Shown here: in pieces, positions 1 through 8,377 of the stretch | How positions within the stretch are numbered: the first letter of the stretch is position 1 | How the letters are laid out: the number at the start of each line of letters is the position of its first letter | Assembly: GCA_021769625.1 (NCBI GenBank) | Contig: JAETSN010000006.1 | Location: 1 to 64,000 of the forward strand | Length of the DNA: 64,000 bases | Origin: [Clostridium] symbiosum | Lineage (GTDB): Bacteria > Bacillota > Clostridia > Lachnospirales > Lachnospiraceae | Direction of reading: 5' to 3' | Program-made: the position numbers and the translations under genes | The notes under the pieces: generated by a model | What the model was told of the DNA's origin: nothing | Databases searched by the model: none | The model's input: the letters and a program-made list of their open reading frames with translations, nothing else

Positions 1-14
1 AAGGAGGCGCTGTC

Positions 15-947
15 ATGAACAAGATACCGAACAGGCAGGCGATCTGCGAAGTGTTAATGGAGCAGGCAAAAGAGGATAAGGATATCGTGGTGCTGTGCAG
101 CGACTCCAGGGGGAGCGCTTCCCTGGCGCCTTTTGCGAAGGAGTTTCCGGAACAGTTTGTGGAGGTGGGCATCGCGGAACAGAACCTGGTGAGCATCGGT
201 GCAGGCCTTGCAAAGTGCGGCAAGAAGGTATTTGCGGCGTCCCCCGCCAGCTTTGTGTCCACGAGGAGCTACGAGCAGGCGAAGGTGGACTGCGCCTACT
301 CCAATACCAACGTGACGCTGATCGGCATCAGCGGCGGCGTCAGCTACGGCGCGCTGGGGATGAGCCACCATTCCGCGCAGGACATCGCGGCGATGTCTGC
401 GATCCCCAATATGCGGGTGTACCTGCCCAGCGACCGTTTCCAGACGGCATGTTTGGTCAAAGCGCTGCTGCAGGATGAGAAGCCGGCGTATATCCGTGTG
501 GGAAGGAACCCGGTGGAAGATATCTACATGGAGGACGACTGCCCGTTTGCGATGGACCAGGCGACTGTGGCGGCGGAAGGCGGAGACGTTCTGATCGTGG
601 CATGCGGGGAGATGGTGCGCCCGGCGATAGATGCGGCGGCGCGGTTAAAGGAGCAGGGCATCAGCGCGGCGGTGCTGGATATGTACTGTGTCAAACCGCT
701 GGATACGGAAGGACTGCTGAGAGCGGCGGGGAAGGTAAGAGCGGTGGTGACGGTGGAAGAACATGCGCCTTTCGGCGGCTTAGGCTCCATGGTCAGCCAG
801 GTGATAGGGGCGTCCTGTCCGAAGAAGGTGGTCAACCTGGCACTTCCTGACACGCCCGTCATAACAGGGACATCGAAAGAGGTGTTTGACTATTACGGGC
901 TGAATGCGGAAGGGATCGCAAAGGCGGCGAAGGAAGCACTGCAGTGA
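15..947 (+). CDS. transketolase, C-terminal subunit
   Basis: A 310-residue protein matching the C-terminal half of the split transketolases of Gram-positive bacteria. It has a pyrimidine-binding domain (about residues 5-165) and a transketolase C-terminal domain (about 185-305). The stretch GIAEQNLVSIGAGLA near residue 52 carries the conserved glutamate that contacts thiamin diphosphate, and GALGMSHHSAQD is typical of this half. A strong AAGGAGG at 1-7 sets the ATG at 15. The N-terminal, diphosphate-binding half is expected just upstream, outside the window. The pair transfers two-carbon ketol units in the non-oxidative pentose phosphate pathway. DXP synthase is a distant alternative, but the length and lack of the N-terminal half fit a split transketolase. 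Confidence 0.9.
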   Translation: MNKIPNRQAICEVLMEQAKEDKDIVVLCSDSRGSASLAPFAKEFPEQFVEVGIAEQNLVSIGAGLAKCGKKVFAASPASFVSTRSYEQAKVDCAYSNTNVTLIGISGGVSYGALGMSHHSAQDIAAMSAIPNMRVYLPSDRFQTACLVKALLQDEKPAYIRVGRNPVEDIYMEDDCPFAMDQATVAAEGGDVLIVACGEMVRPAIDAAARLKEQGISAAVLDMYCVKPLDTEGLLRAAGKVRAVVTVEEHAPFGGLGSMVSQVIGASCPKKVVNLALPDTPVITGTSKEVFDYYGLNAEGIAKAAKEALQ

Positions 948-1041
948 ACGGGACGGTAAAGTCGCAAAGTTCCTCTTATGGAGTGTGCGGCAAAGCGGTA
1001 AAGCATTAATCTAGTATATTAAAGACTGTCGCAGATAAAAA

Positions 1042-1078
1042 AGAATCTTGCTCTTGCCAAAGCAGGATTCTTTTTTTA
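1042..1078 (+). terminator. rho-independent terminator
   Basis: An 11-bp stem (AGAATCTTGCT with AGCAGGATTCT, one G-U pair) around an 8-nt loop is followed by a run of seven T. It lies about 95 bases after the transketolase stop and ends that transcript. Confidence 0.85.
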
Positions 1079-1133
1079 TTATTATAGTATGGCTGAGAAC
1101 AGAATGTATCCGGCCTTCATAGGAGATGAGACA

Positions 1134-2636
1134 GTGAAATGGTATGACATGGATAAAAAGAGCTTTTCACGGATCGCGCTGACCGTGGCGATGAGTCTGC
1201 TCTTGTCGGGGTGTGCCGGGAATATTCCTTTTATAGATAAGGATGAAGAGACAAAGGAAACCGAATATACAGCGAAAACGCTGGGACTGGAGCCGGATTT
1301 TTCATATGAGCGGCAGGCGGAGACACCCAATATTCAGGTAGACAGGCTGGGATATCGGCCTGAGAGTACAAAGATCGCCTTTTTTCAGGGAAAGGAATTG
1401 CCGGAACGCTTTCAGGTCATAGAGAAAGAATCGGGGGAGTGCGTATACGAAGGGGAAGTGAGGCAGGAAGAAAACGGTGCTGACCACATTCTGACAGGAT
1501 ACGGGAATTTTACAGGAGTGAAGGAGGAGGGCCGCTATTACATCCAATGTGATACAATAGGCTGTTCCTATTATTTTGATATCGGGAGGACGGTATATCT
1601 GGAAACGGCGCAGGAGCTGGTAACAGCGATAGAAGGAATGCAGGACGGGGCGGCGCAGGGTGTCCGGAAAGAAAACGGGGAAGAGACGGCAGATATCTGT
1701 GTGATGATCAGTTATCTTCTGGTGACTTATGAGATGTATCCGGAACTTTTCGCCGAAATATGGGAACCTGCCGGTGAAGGCAGTGAGACACCGGAGATAG
1801 TCGGAGAAGGATTTTTCCGGATGATCAGGAAGGAGACAGATGGGCTTTTAGCTTTGCAGGATGAAAAAACAGGCGGCATTTATAAACATGCGTACGTGCT
1901 TTCTCCAGGGGAAGAGGGTGGACAGGGGGACAGCGCAGAGATCGGTGAAGAGGCGACTGCTGCCTTTGCGGGCGTCATGGCAAAGTTCAGCTATCTGTAT
2001 CAGCAGTATGACTGGGATTATGCGAATATCTGTCTGAAGGCGGCGGCAAAAGCATGGCGGTATTCAAGCAGCCGGCCAAGTGGGGCAGGATGGAACATAG
2101 AAGAAGCGGAAGCGGCGTCCTCAAAGGACAGTGCGGCGACAGGAATGTTTTATGCGGCTTCAGAACTTTACCGTGCATCAAATGATATGACGTATCATAA
2201 TTATATTTTACAGAATCAGGAATTTATGCTGAACCGGGAAAATGATTTCTATCTGCTGATGGGGAAAGTCACCTATCTGTCTGCCAGAAGAAAAGTGGAT
2301 CATGCCTTGTGCGGACAGATCATTGAGGAGCTGATGAGAGCGGCGGAGCGCATATCGGCAGAGGCGAAGGAAGGGCTGTTTTTGGTGGGTGAAGAGGAGC
2401 CTGAGGATATTTTATGGAATATGTCGGTGATGGCGCTGGCAAATTACGCGATCATGAACCACGAATATGTGACGGTGATCGAAAACCATGTGCATTATCT
2501 GATGGGCAGAAACAGGGAGGCAGAAATTCTGGTGGAAAATCCCGAAGACAAAGAGGCGGCAGGTATGCTGCTTTTGCTCAGTGTGCTGGAAGCAGAGCAG
2601 AAGATAGTGGAAGAGGCGGAAAGAGAGGAAGAATAA
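1134..2636 (+). CDS. GH9-like lipoprotein with N-terminal Ig-like domain, probably non-catalytic
   Basis: The GTG at 1134 is preferred because AGGAG lies 8 bases upstream; an in-frame ATG at 1089 has no good ribosome site. The 500-residue product begins with a lipoprotein signal ending in LLLSGC (Cys27), so it is probably anchored outside the membrane. About residues 75-170 resemble the Ig-like module of family 9 glycosidases (IQVDRLGYRP, then EEGRYYIQC). The rest is a helical region like a GH9 alpha-barrel (KFSYLYQQYDWDYANICLKA). The GH9 nucleophile motif DAGD is not visible where it should follow the Ig module, so activity is doubtful. It ends one base before ddl and probably shares its transcript. 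The family assignment rests on fold-level similarity only. Confidence 0.6.
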   Translation: MKWYDMDKKSFSRIALTVAMSLLLSGCAGNIPFIDKDEETKETEYTAKTLGLEPDFSYERQAETPNIQVDRLGYRPESTKIAFFQGKELPERFQVIEKESGECVYEGEVRQEENGADHILTGYGNFTGVKEEGRYYIQCDTIGCSYYFDIGRTVYLETAQELVTAIEGMQDGAAQGVRKENGEETADICVMISYLLVTYEMYPELFAEIWEPAGEGSETPEIVGEGFFRMIRKETDGLLALQDEKTGGIYKHAYVLSPGEEGGQGDSAEIGEEATAAFAGVMAKFSYLYQQYDWDYANICLKAAAKAWRYSSSRPSGAGWNIEEAEAASSKDSAATGMFYAASELYRASNDMTYHNYILQNQEFMLNRENDFYLLMGKVTYLSARRKVDHALCGQIIEELMRAAERISAEAKEGLFLVGEEEPEDILWNMSVMALANYAIMNHEYVTVIENHVHYLMGRNREAEILVENPEDKEAAGMLLLLSVLEAEQKIVEEAEREEE

Positions 2637-2637
2637 G

Positions 2638-3726
2638 ATGAAAATTGTAGTATTGGCAGGCGGGATCAGTACCGAGCGGGACGTGTCATTGAGTTCGGGG
2701 AGCCTGATCTATAAGGCGTTAAAAGAGCGGGGACATCAGGCGGTATTGCTGGATGCCTTTCTGGGGTATGAAGGGGAGGACATAGAAGATATTTTTGAAA
2801 AAGAAGAGGATTGGGCTGCCGAAGTAGGACATATTTCGGAGGATAATCCGGACATTGAGCAGATCAAAGCGCTGCGGCCGGACTGGAAAAAAAATTTTTT
2901 CGGCCCCAATGTGATCGCGGCCTGTCAGGCGGCGGATGTGGTATTTATGGGGCTGCACGGGGAAAACGGGGAAAACGGCAGGATACAGGCATTTTTTGAT
3001 CTGATGGGAATCTGCTACACGGGGACGGATTATGTCAGTTCCGCGCTCTGCATGGATAAGGGGCTGGCGAAGGAACTGTTTGCCTGCCACAGGATTCCGA
3101 CGCCCTATGGTTTCCGGCTGAAAAAAAGCGCGCTGGAAACATATTTACAGAAAAGGAAGCAGAATGCAGACAAAGATGTTCCGCTGGAGGAAGGCGGCGC
3201 GATCCGGTTTTCCCTTGTTGTGAAAGCATGCTGCGGCGGTTCCAGCGTGGGTGTCTATATGGTTGATCGGGAGGAGGAATTTGAGAAGGCGCTGCGGGAT
3301 GCGTTCCGGTATGACGAGGAAGTCATCGTTGAGCAATACATAAAGGGCAGAGAATTTTCGGTAGGCGTTATGGAGGGCAGGGCGCTTCCTGTCATTGAGA
3401 TCGCACCGCTGCAGGGTTTTTATGATTATAAAAACAAGTATCAGGCGGGGAGCACGGTGGAGACCTGTCCGGCTGATATTCCGGAGGATAAGACGAAGGA
3501 GATGCAGAAGTGGGCCGAAAAAGCTTTTCGGGTGCTTCGGCTGAAGAACTATGCCCGCATGGATTTTATGATGAATGAGGCGGGGGAGATATTCTGCCTT
3601 GAGGCAAACACGCTACCCGGAATGACGCCGACTTCCTTACTGCCTCAGGAGGCGGCGGCGGAAGGCATATCTTATGGTGAACTGTGTGAAAAGATCATCG
3701 AAGCGGCGCTGCGCGGCAGGGAGTAA
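2638..3726 (+). CDS. ddl: D-alanine--D-alanine ligase
   Basis: A 362-residue ATP-grasp enzyme that joins two D-alanines for peptidoglycan precursor. Visible are the N-terminal substrate loop (LAGGISTERDVSLSSG), GLHGENGENGRIQ, the glycine-rich ATP loop CCGGSSVGVY, the omega-loop YDYKNKY, and the metal/phosphate-binding end EANTLPGMTPTSLLPQ. The Tyr-containing omega-loop fits a D-Ala-D-Ala ligase rather than a VanA-type D-lactate ligase, which has His there. An insertion near residues 50-85 makes it somewhat long. It starts two bases after the GH9-like gene and is followed 25 bases later by murF, a cell-wall operon. Confidence 0.93.
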   Translation: MKIVVLAGGISTERDVSLSSGSLIYKALKERGHQAVLLDAFLGYEGEDIEDIFEKEEDWAAEVGHISEDNPDIEQIKALRPDWKKNFFGPNVIAACQAADVVFMGLHGENGENGRIQAFFDLMGICYTGTDYVSSALCMDKGLAKELFACHRIPTPYGFRLKKSALETYLQKRKQNADKDVPLEEGGAIRFSLVVKACCGGSSVGVYMVDREEEFEKALRDAFRYDEEVIVEQYIKGREFSVGVMEGRALPVIEIAPLQGFYDYKNKYQAGSTVETCPADIPEDKTKEMQKWAEKAFRVLRLKNYARMDFMMNEAGEIFCLEANTLPGMTPTSLLPQEAAAEGISYGELCEKIIEAALRGRE

Positions 3727-3750
3727 AGCGGGCAGAGACAGGAGGCGGAT

Positions 3751-5133
3751 ATGAAAAATATGACATTGAAGAATATTGCCAGAGCCTGCGGAGGAAAGCT
3801 GTTCGGCGGCAGGGAGGATCTGGAGATAGCGGGGGCCGTGATGGATTCCCGGCAGATCGAGAAAGATTTTCTGTTTTTTGCCATTCAGGGGGAGCGGGTG
3901 GACGGACACCGGTTTATCCCGCGGGTGATGGAAAAGGGCGCGGCCTGTGCGGTCTGTGAGAAGCTGCCGGAAACGGAGGAGACGGGAAAATATGCAGGAT
4001 CTTATATTCTGGTGGAGGATGTCAAAAAGGCGATGCAGGACATTGCGGCTTTCTACCGGAGCGGACTGGATATACCGGTCGTGGGGATTACCGGAAGCGT
4101 GGGGAAGACCAGCACAAAAGAATTTATTGCCGCTGTTCTTGAGCAGAAGTATAAAGTGTTGAAGACACAGGGAAATTATAATAATGAGATCGGCGTACCG
4201 CTGACGCTGCTCAGGATCCGGGAGGAACATGAAGCGGCGGTCGTGGAAATGGGCATCAATCATTTCGGGGAGATGCACAGACTGAGCCGCATGGCGGCGC
4301 CGGACATTGTGGTGATGACAAATATCGGAGATTGCCATCTGGAAGCATTGGGCTCCAGAGAGGGAATCCTGAAAGCGAAATCTGAAATTTTTGATTTTAT
4401 GAAAGAAAACGGGACCATTATCCTAAACGGCGATGATGATATGCTATCAACGATAAAGGAAGTACACAGTCATAAACCGGTCACGTTTGGAAAAAATAAA
4501 AATAACTTGTGTTATGCGACGGATATCCGTTCAATGGGGCTTTTGGGAAGCAGCGCAGTGATCCACCTGCCCTCGGGCAGTTTTCAGGTCAGGATACCTT
4601 TGCCCGGAGAACATATGGTGTATAATGCACTGGCTGCGGCGGCGGCCGGGGAGGCGCTGGGATTGTCAGCGGAGGAGATCGCGGCCGGCATTTCGGCGGT
4701 AAAACCGACGGCAGGCAGAAGCAACCTGATAAAATGCGGGGACAAAGTGGTCATTGACGACTGCTATAACGCCAATCCTGTCTCCATGTGCGCGGCACTG
4801 GATCTGCTGGCACAGGCGGACACCAGAAAAACGGCGGTTCTCGGGGATATGTTCGAACTGGGGGAGAATGCCGAAAAGCTGCATGGAGATGTGGGGCGGT
4901 ATGCGGCCGAACTGGGGCTGGATGTGATCATCTGTGTGGGAGAACTCTCGGCGGAGATGGCTGGAGATGCGAAAGCGGCAAATACCGGAAAAAGCGAGAT
5001 CCGTTATTATCCCGCAAAGGAGGATTTATTGCGGGAACTGAAGGATATCATAAAGCCGGGGGATACGGTACTTGTGAAGGCATCCCACGGCATGGGATTT
5101 GCAGAGATTGTGGAGAAGCTGAAACAGGTGTGA
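3751..5133 (+). CDS. murF: UDP-N-acetylmuramoyl-tripeptide--D-alanyl-D-alanine ligase
   Basis: A 460-residue Mur ligase that adds the D-Ala-D-Ala made by the upstream ddl to the UDP-MurNAc-tripeptide in the cytoplasm. The three Mur domains are visible: an N-terminal UDP-binding domain (about 1-85), the central ATPase with P-loop GITGSVGKTSTKEF (from about residue 112) and NEIGVPLTLL, and a C-terminal domain with DDCYNANPVSM and VLGDMFELG. GGAGG upstream of the ATG at 3751 supports the start. Confidence 0.95.
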   Translation: MKNMTLKNIARACGGKLFGGREDLEIAGAVMDSRQIEKDFLFFAIQGERVDGHRFIPRVMEKGAACAVCEKLPETEETGKYAGSYILVEDVKKAMQDIAAFYRSGLDIPVVGITGSVGKTSTKEFIAAVLEQKYKVLKTQGNYNNEIGVPLTLLRIREEHEAAVVEMGINHFGEMHRLSRMAAPDIVVMTNIGDCHLEALGSREGILKAKSEIFDFMKENGTIILNGDDDMLSTIKEVHSHKPVTFGKNKNNLCYATDIRSMGLLGSSAVIHLPSGSFQVRIPLPGEHMVYNALAAAAAGEALGLSAEEIAAGISAVKPTAGRSNLIKCGDKVVIDDCYNANPVSMCAALDLLAQADTRKTAVLGDMFELGENAEKLHGDVGRYAAELGLDVIICVGELSAEMAGDAKAANTGKSEIRYYPAKEDLLRELKDIIKPGDTVLVKASHGMGFAEIVEKLKQV

Positions 5134-5239
5134 GACAATGTATAAGGCATGCAAAATTTATAACAGCATGATTTGCGGGAACGCAGGTTTAGTGTGTGAC
5201 AGGAAATCATGCAGGACTTAAAATAGAAAGGATGGTAAT

Positions 5240-6202
5240 GTGATGGAAAGAAAGCAGATTAAAGACACAGAACTATGGGTATCCCCGTTTGGGCTGGGAA
5301 CAGCGGATGCGGGAGTGGCATGGAAGGAGGAGGATACAGACCGTATTTTCGGAACGTATCTGGAGCTGGGGGGAAATATGATCGACACGGCTCATGTATA
5401 TTCCGACTGGGTGCCTCCTGAGATCGCAAGAAGCGAGCGGGTGATCGGAGACTGGCTTGCAAAGACAAAGAAGCGAAATGAGATCGTGCTGGTGACAAAA
5501 GGAGGACATCCTTCCATGCTCGGAGAGAAACCGGACATGCATAAAAGCCGTATGCGGCGCGAAGATATGATAGAGGATCTGGACAGTTCCCTGATGAAGC
5601 TGCGCACGGATCATATCGATCTGTATTTTTATCACCGGGACGATATAACGATTCCGGTGGAAGAGACGATAGAAGTGATGGAGGATTTTGTGAGGCAGGG
5701 AAAAATCCGGTACTACGGCTGTTCTAACTGGACGCCAAAGCGGATGAAAGAGGCGGATCTGTACTGCAGGGAAAAGGGATACAGGGGCTTCATTGCAGAT
5801 CAGATGTTATTTAATTACGGCAGCCGATATATGAAAGAGATGGAGGATGATACGCTTTGCATCATGGATGACGAGGTGTACAGATACCATGAGGAGAACA
5901 GAAGAAATCTGGCTATGCCCTATATGGGGATCTGCAGCGGTTTCTTCCACAGTTATGAAAAGAAAGGGGCGGAGGCTGTGAAGATGAGCCCTTATTATAC
6001 GGAAGAGAATCTTCAGGCAGCAAAGCGCCTTGAAATGCTGAAAGAGAAGTACAGCGCAAATACGACACAGATCCTGCTGGGATTCTTTACTGTGCAGGAT
6101 TTCCCGTGCGTGCCGTTATACGGGACAGGGAAGCCGGAGCGGATCAGGGAAGCGGCGGAGGCTTTTGCGATTCCCTTTGAAAAATCGGATTTCGAGAGAT
6201 AG
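5240..6202 (+). CDS. aldo/keto reductase
   Basis: A 320-residue NADPH-dependent aldo/keto reductase with a TIM barrel. The catalytic tetrad can be placed: Asp in NMIDTAHVYSDW, Tyr in the same motif, Lys in LVTKGGHP, and His in LYFYHRDD. The cofactor-binding end is PLYGTGKPERI. Either GTG 5240 or ATG 5243 can serve as start, behind AAAGGATG. It stands alone between murF and the convergent acyltransferase gene, with the shared terminator immediately after it. The physiological substrate cannot be told from sequence. Confidence 0.85.
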   Translation: MMERKQIKDTELWVSPFGLGTADAGVAWKEEDTDRIFGTYLELGGNMIDTAHVYSDWVPPEIARSERVIGDWLAKTKKRNEIVLVTKGGHPSMLGEKPDMHKSRMRREDMIEDLDSSLMKLRTDHIDLYFYHRDDITIPVEETIEVMEDFVRQGKIRYYGCSNWTPKRMKEADLYCREKGYRGFIADQMLFNYGSRYMKEMEDDTLCIMDDEVYRYHEENRRNLAMPYMGICSGFFHSYEKKGAEAVKMSPYYTEENLQAAKRLEMLKEKYSANTTQILLGFFTVQDFPCVPLYGTGKPERIREAAEAFAIPFEKSDFER

Positions 6203-6211
6203 GATAAAAAG

Positions 6212-6241
6212 ATCAGGAACCGGGTCAGACCAGTTCCTGAT
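6212..6241. terminator. bidirectional terminator overlapping the acyltransferase stop codon
   Basis: A 9-bp perfect stem (ATCAGGAAC with GTTCCTGAT) has T-runs on both strands. It serves the aldo/keto reductase on the plus strand and the acyltransferase on the minus strand. The stop codon of the latter (6225-6227) lies in the loop. Confidence 0.8.
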
Positions 6242-6956
6242 TTTTATAATAGGTTTCTTTGATCTTTTTTTCAACGATGTCGGATATTTTTTTCCGCTCT
6301 TCTTTCGGAAGATCTTTCGGATAAACGGGCTTGCAGTATTCCAGAACGATATGGGTTTTACGGATCCATGGGATGTGTGCCTCAAAAATATCTTCCGTGT
6401 GGTTTAACGCCATGGGAATGATGGCGCATCCGCTTTTTTCCGCGATCTTCAGGCTGCCGCTGTGAAAAGGCAGAAAATCTTCCTCCGTATCATTGCGGGT
6501 GCCTTCCGGAAAAACGCAGATGGAGATGCCGCTTTTCACTTTATTGATGGCGGTCAGGATAACGGCAAGGCCTTCTTTTATGTTATCCCTGTCGAGAAAC
6601 AGGCAGTGCAGATATCTCATCCAGATATTGAGAAGCGGGATCCGCTCGATCTCCTTTTTGGAAATATAGCCGCACAGTCCGGGGACTCTGGCGTATGTGA
6701 TCACCACATCGAAATAGCTTCTGTGGTTCCCGATATAGAGGACAGGCTCGTCCTTCGGAACATTTTCTTCACCGATCACGGTGATCTTTGTGCCGCTTAA
6801 AAAGAGTACGCAGCGGAAGGCCCATTGTACGATTTTTATGGAACTTTTGTCTTTTACATTTTGGTTAAATTTTCCGATGATCCATTCGACAAACATGACC
6901 GGAATAGTCAATACAAGAAAAAAGAAAACAAATAAAACAACTAAAACAGTGCGCAT
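6225..6956 (-). CDS. plsC: 1-acyl-sn-glycerol-3-phosphate acyltransferase (PlsC family)
   Basis: A 243-residue membrane-bound acyltransferase. One N-terminal hydrophobic segment (about residues 2-27) precedes the acyltransferase domain with the catalytic NHRSYFD motif and the substrate motif FPEGTRND. The family converts lysophosphatidate to phosphatidate in phospholipid synthesis. A GGAGG lies about 10 bases before the ATG. Its 3' end overlaps the bidirectional terminator it shares with the aldo/keto reductase gene. Confidence 0.88.
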   Translation of the reverse strand: MRTVLVVLFVFFFLVLTIPVMFVEWIIGKFNQNVKDKSSIKIVQWAFRCVLFLSGTKITVIGEENVPKDEPVLYIGNHRSYFDVVITYARVPGLCGYISKKEIERIPLLNIWMRYLHCLFLDRDNIKEGLAVILTAINKVKSGISICVFPEGTRNDTEEDFLPFHSGSLKIAEKSGCAIIPMALNHTEDIFEAHIPWIRKTHIVLEYCKPVYPKDLPKEERKKISDIVEKKIKETYYKNQELV

Positions 6957-7052
6957 ATCTGAATATCCTCCAATTGTCTCTGCTATATAGTTTACTATAT
7001 AAGGAGCGGTGAGGACAAGTAAAACTTATTTGAATATTATTGTATATTTCTA

Positions 7053-7082
7053 TTGACATTTTATTATATTACCAACTATAAT
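7053..7082 (+). promoter_or_regulatory. sigma-A type promoter for the Rpn-like gene
   Basis: Consensus TTGACA (7053-7058) and TATAAT (7077-7082) are separated by 18 bases in very AT-rich DNA. It would give a leader of about 160 bases before the ATG at 7251. The end of the leader can fold a weak hairpin (CGC/GCG plus TTT/AAA) over the ribosome site. Confidence 0.75.
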
Positions 7083-7250
7083 AGTAATACATATCTGGGA
7101 AATATCTGATGAACCATCTTATACCATTTCGGTTGACGATCCCTGTATGAGAAAAGAATATGGCGGATTGCAGAGAAATGGTGACAGGAAAGCCCTGTTT
7201 GAAGTTATCATATAAACTCTTCTTTCCGCCTGATGCGAAAGGAGAACTAT

Positions 7251-8294
7251 ATGAAAGAAAATGATGAGACAAAAAGGGCTGTAAATGTAAGAACTGCGGA
7301 TGGAAAACAGGCAGAGGAAAAAGCGGCGAGAAAGCGGTTGGCAGAGATGGGCCTGCTGGATGATTTTCTGTTCGGCGCGATGGTGACATATCCGGGCATC
7401 GGGGAACAGTTTGTCAGGATGTTGCTGAAGATTATTTTTGGCAGGGAATTTAAACATTTATCGGTGACGGCACAGAAAGTGTTTTACGGCACAGATACAA
7501 ATCTGCATGGGGCAAGGCTGGATGTATATCTGGAGCCGGAAATAGAAGATAGTTCGGAGGGGAAGGCTACAGTCTATGATATGGAGCCCGACAGAAGGGA
7601 CAGCGCGGAAGATAAAAGGGCGCTGCCGCGCAGAATGCGATTCTATCATGCGAAGATTACGGCGAGGAGCCTGAGTGCCGGAGCGGATTATGATGAACTG
7701 AAAAATGTGATCATCATTATGATCATGCCTTACGACCCGTTTGGTCTGGACCGCATGATATATACTGTGAAGAATATGTGTGTGGAAGTGCCGGAGATGG
7801 AGTATGAGGATGGGGCAGAGACGGTGTTCTTATATACAGGAGGAACACATGGCGTGCCAAATGAAAGATTGCAACAGCTCTTGAGCTATCTGGAAAATAC
7901 CACATATGAGAATGCGGTGAATGAAGATCTGCATGAGATACATAGAATGGTAGAGACAGTAAAAAATGATCCGGAGGTGATAGCAAGAAATATGATCGGA
8001 TATTTGAAAAGGCAGGAGGAAATTAACCGAACCAGAAAAGAATTAAACCGAATCAGTGAAAGATGCTGGGAAGAAGGAAAGACAGCCGGAGATCTTCACA
8101 GGCTGACAGTTCAAATCTGCAAAAAGATGAAAATGGGTCAGCCGCTTGAAAAGATTGCGGAAGATTTGGTGGAAGAAACAGCTGTTATTGAACCGATTTA
8201 TAATATTGCTGAAAAATTTGCGCCGGAATACAACCCGGATCAGGTTTTTGAGCAAGTGAATGCTGTTATAAAGAATAGCTGTTCAGGGGGCTGA
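7251..8294 (+). CDS. Rpn/YhgA-like PD-(D/E)XK nuclease family transposase-like protein
   Basis: The ATG at 7251 follows AAAGGAG at good spacing, giving 347 residues; an earlier ATG at 7233 lies upstream of that site. Residues ~40-130 resemble the PD-(D/E)XK nuclease family (LDDFLFGAMV, then LHGARLDVYLEPE and VYDMEPD, with probable acidic active-site residues). The C-terminus is a helical, charged region (RQEEINRTRKELNRISERC). Related Rpn proteins stimulate recombination or are multicopy degenerate transposase-like genes in Clostridia; the role here is unknown. It has its own strong promoter and terminator, consistent with an acquired single-gene unit. Confidence 0.75.
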   Translation: MKENDETKRAVNVRTADGKQAEEKAARKRLAEMGLLDDFLFGAMVTYPGIGEQFVRMLLKIIFGREFKHLSVTAQKVFYGTDTNLHGARLDVYLEPEIEDSSEGKATVYDMEPDRRDSAEDKRALPRRMRFYHAKITARSLSAGADYDELKNVIIIMIMPYDPFGLDRMIYTVKNMCVEVPEMEYEDGAETVFLYTGGTHGVPNERLQQLLSYLENTTYENAVNEDLHEIHRMVETVKNDPEVIARNMIGYLKRQEEINRTRKELNRISERCWEEGKTAGDLHRLTVQICKKMKMGQPLEKIAEDLVEETAVIEPIYNIAEKFAPEYNPDQVFEQVNAVIKNSCSGG

Positions 8295-8341
8295 AATATA
8301 CCTTGACATGAGTTGTCTTTGAGTGTGAGAGTGTAAAATAA

Positions 8342-8373
8342 TACGGCAGCACGCGTTATGCGTGACTGCCGTA
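8342..8373. terminator. hairpin terminator between convergent genes
   Basis: TACGGCAG pairs with CTGCCGTA, extended by ACGC/GCGT around a GTTAT loop. It lies between the Rpn-like gene and the end of the minus-strand fructan operon. T-runs on both sides are short, so efficiency is uncertain. Confidence 0.6.
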
Positions 8374-8377
8374 ATTG

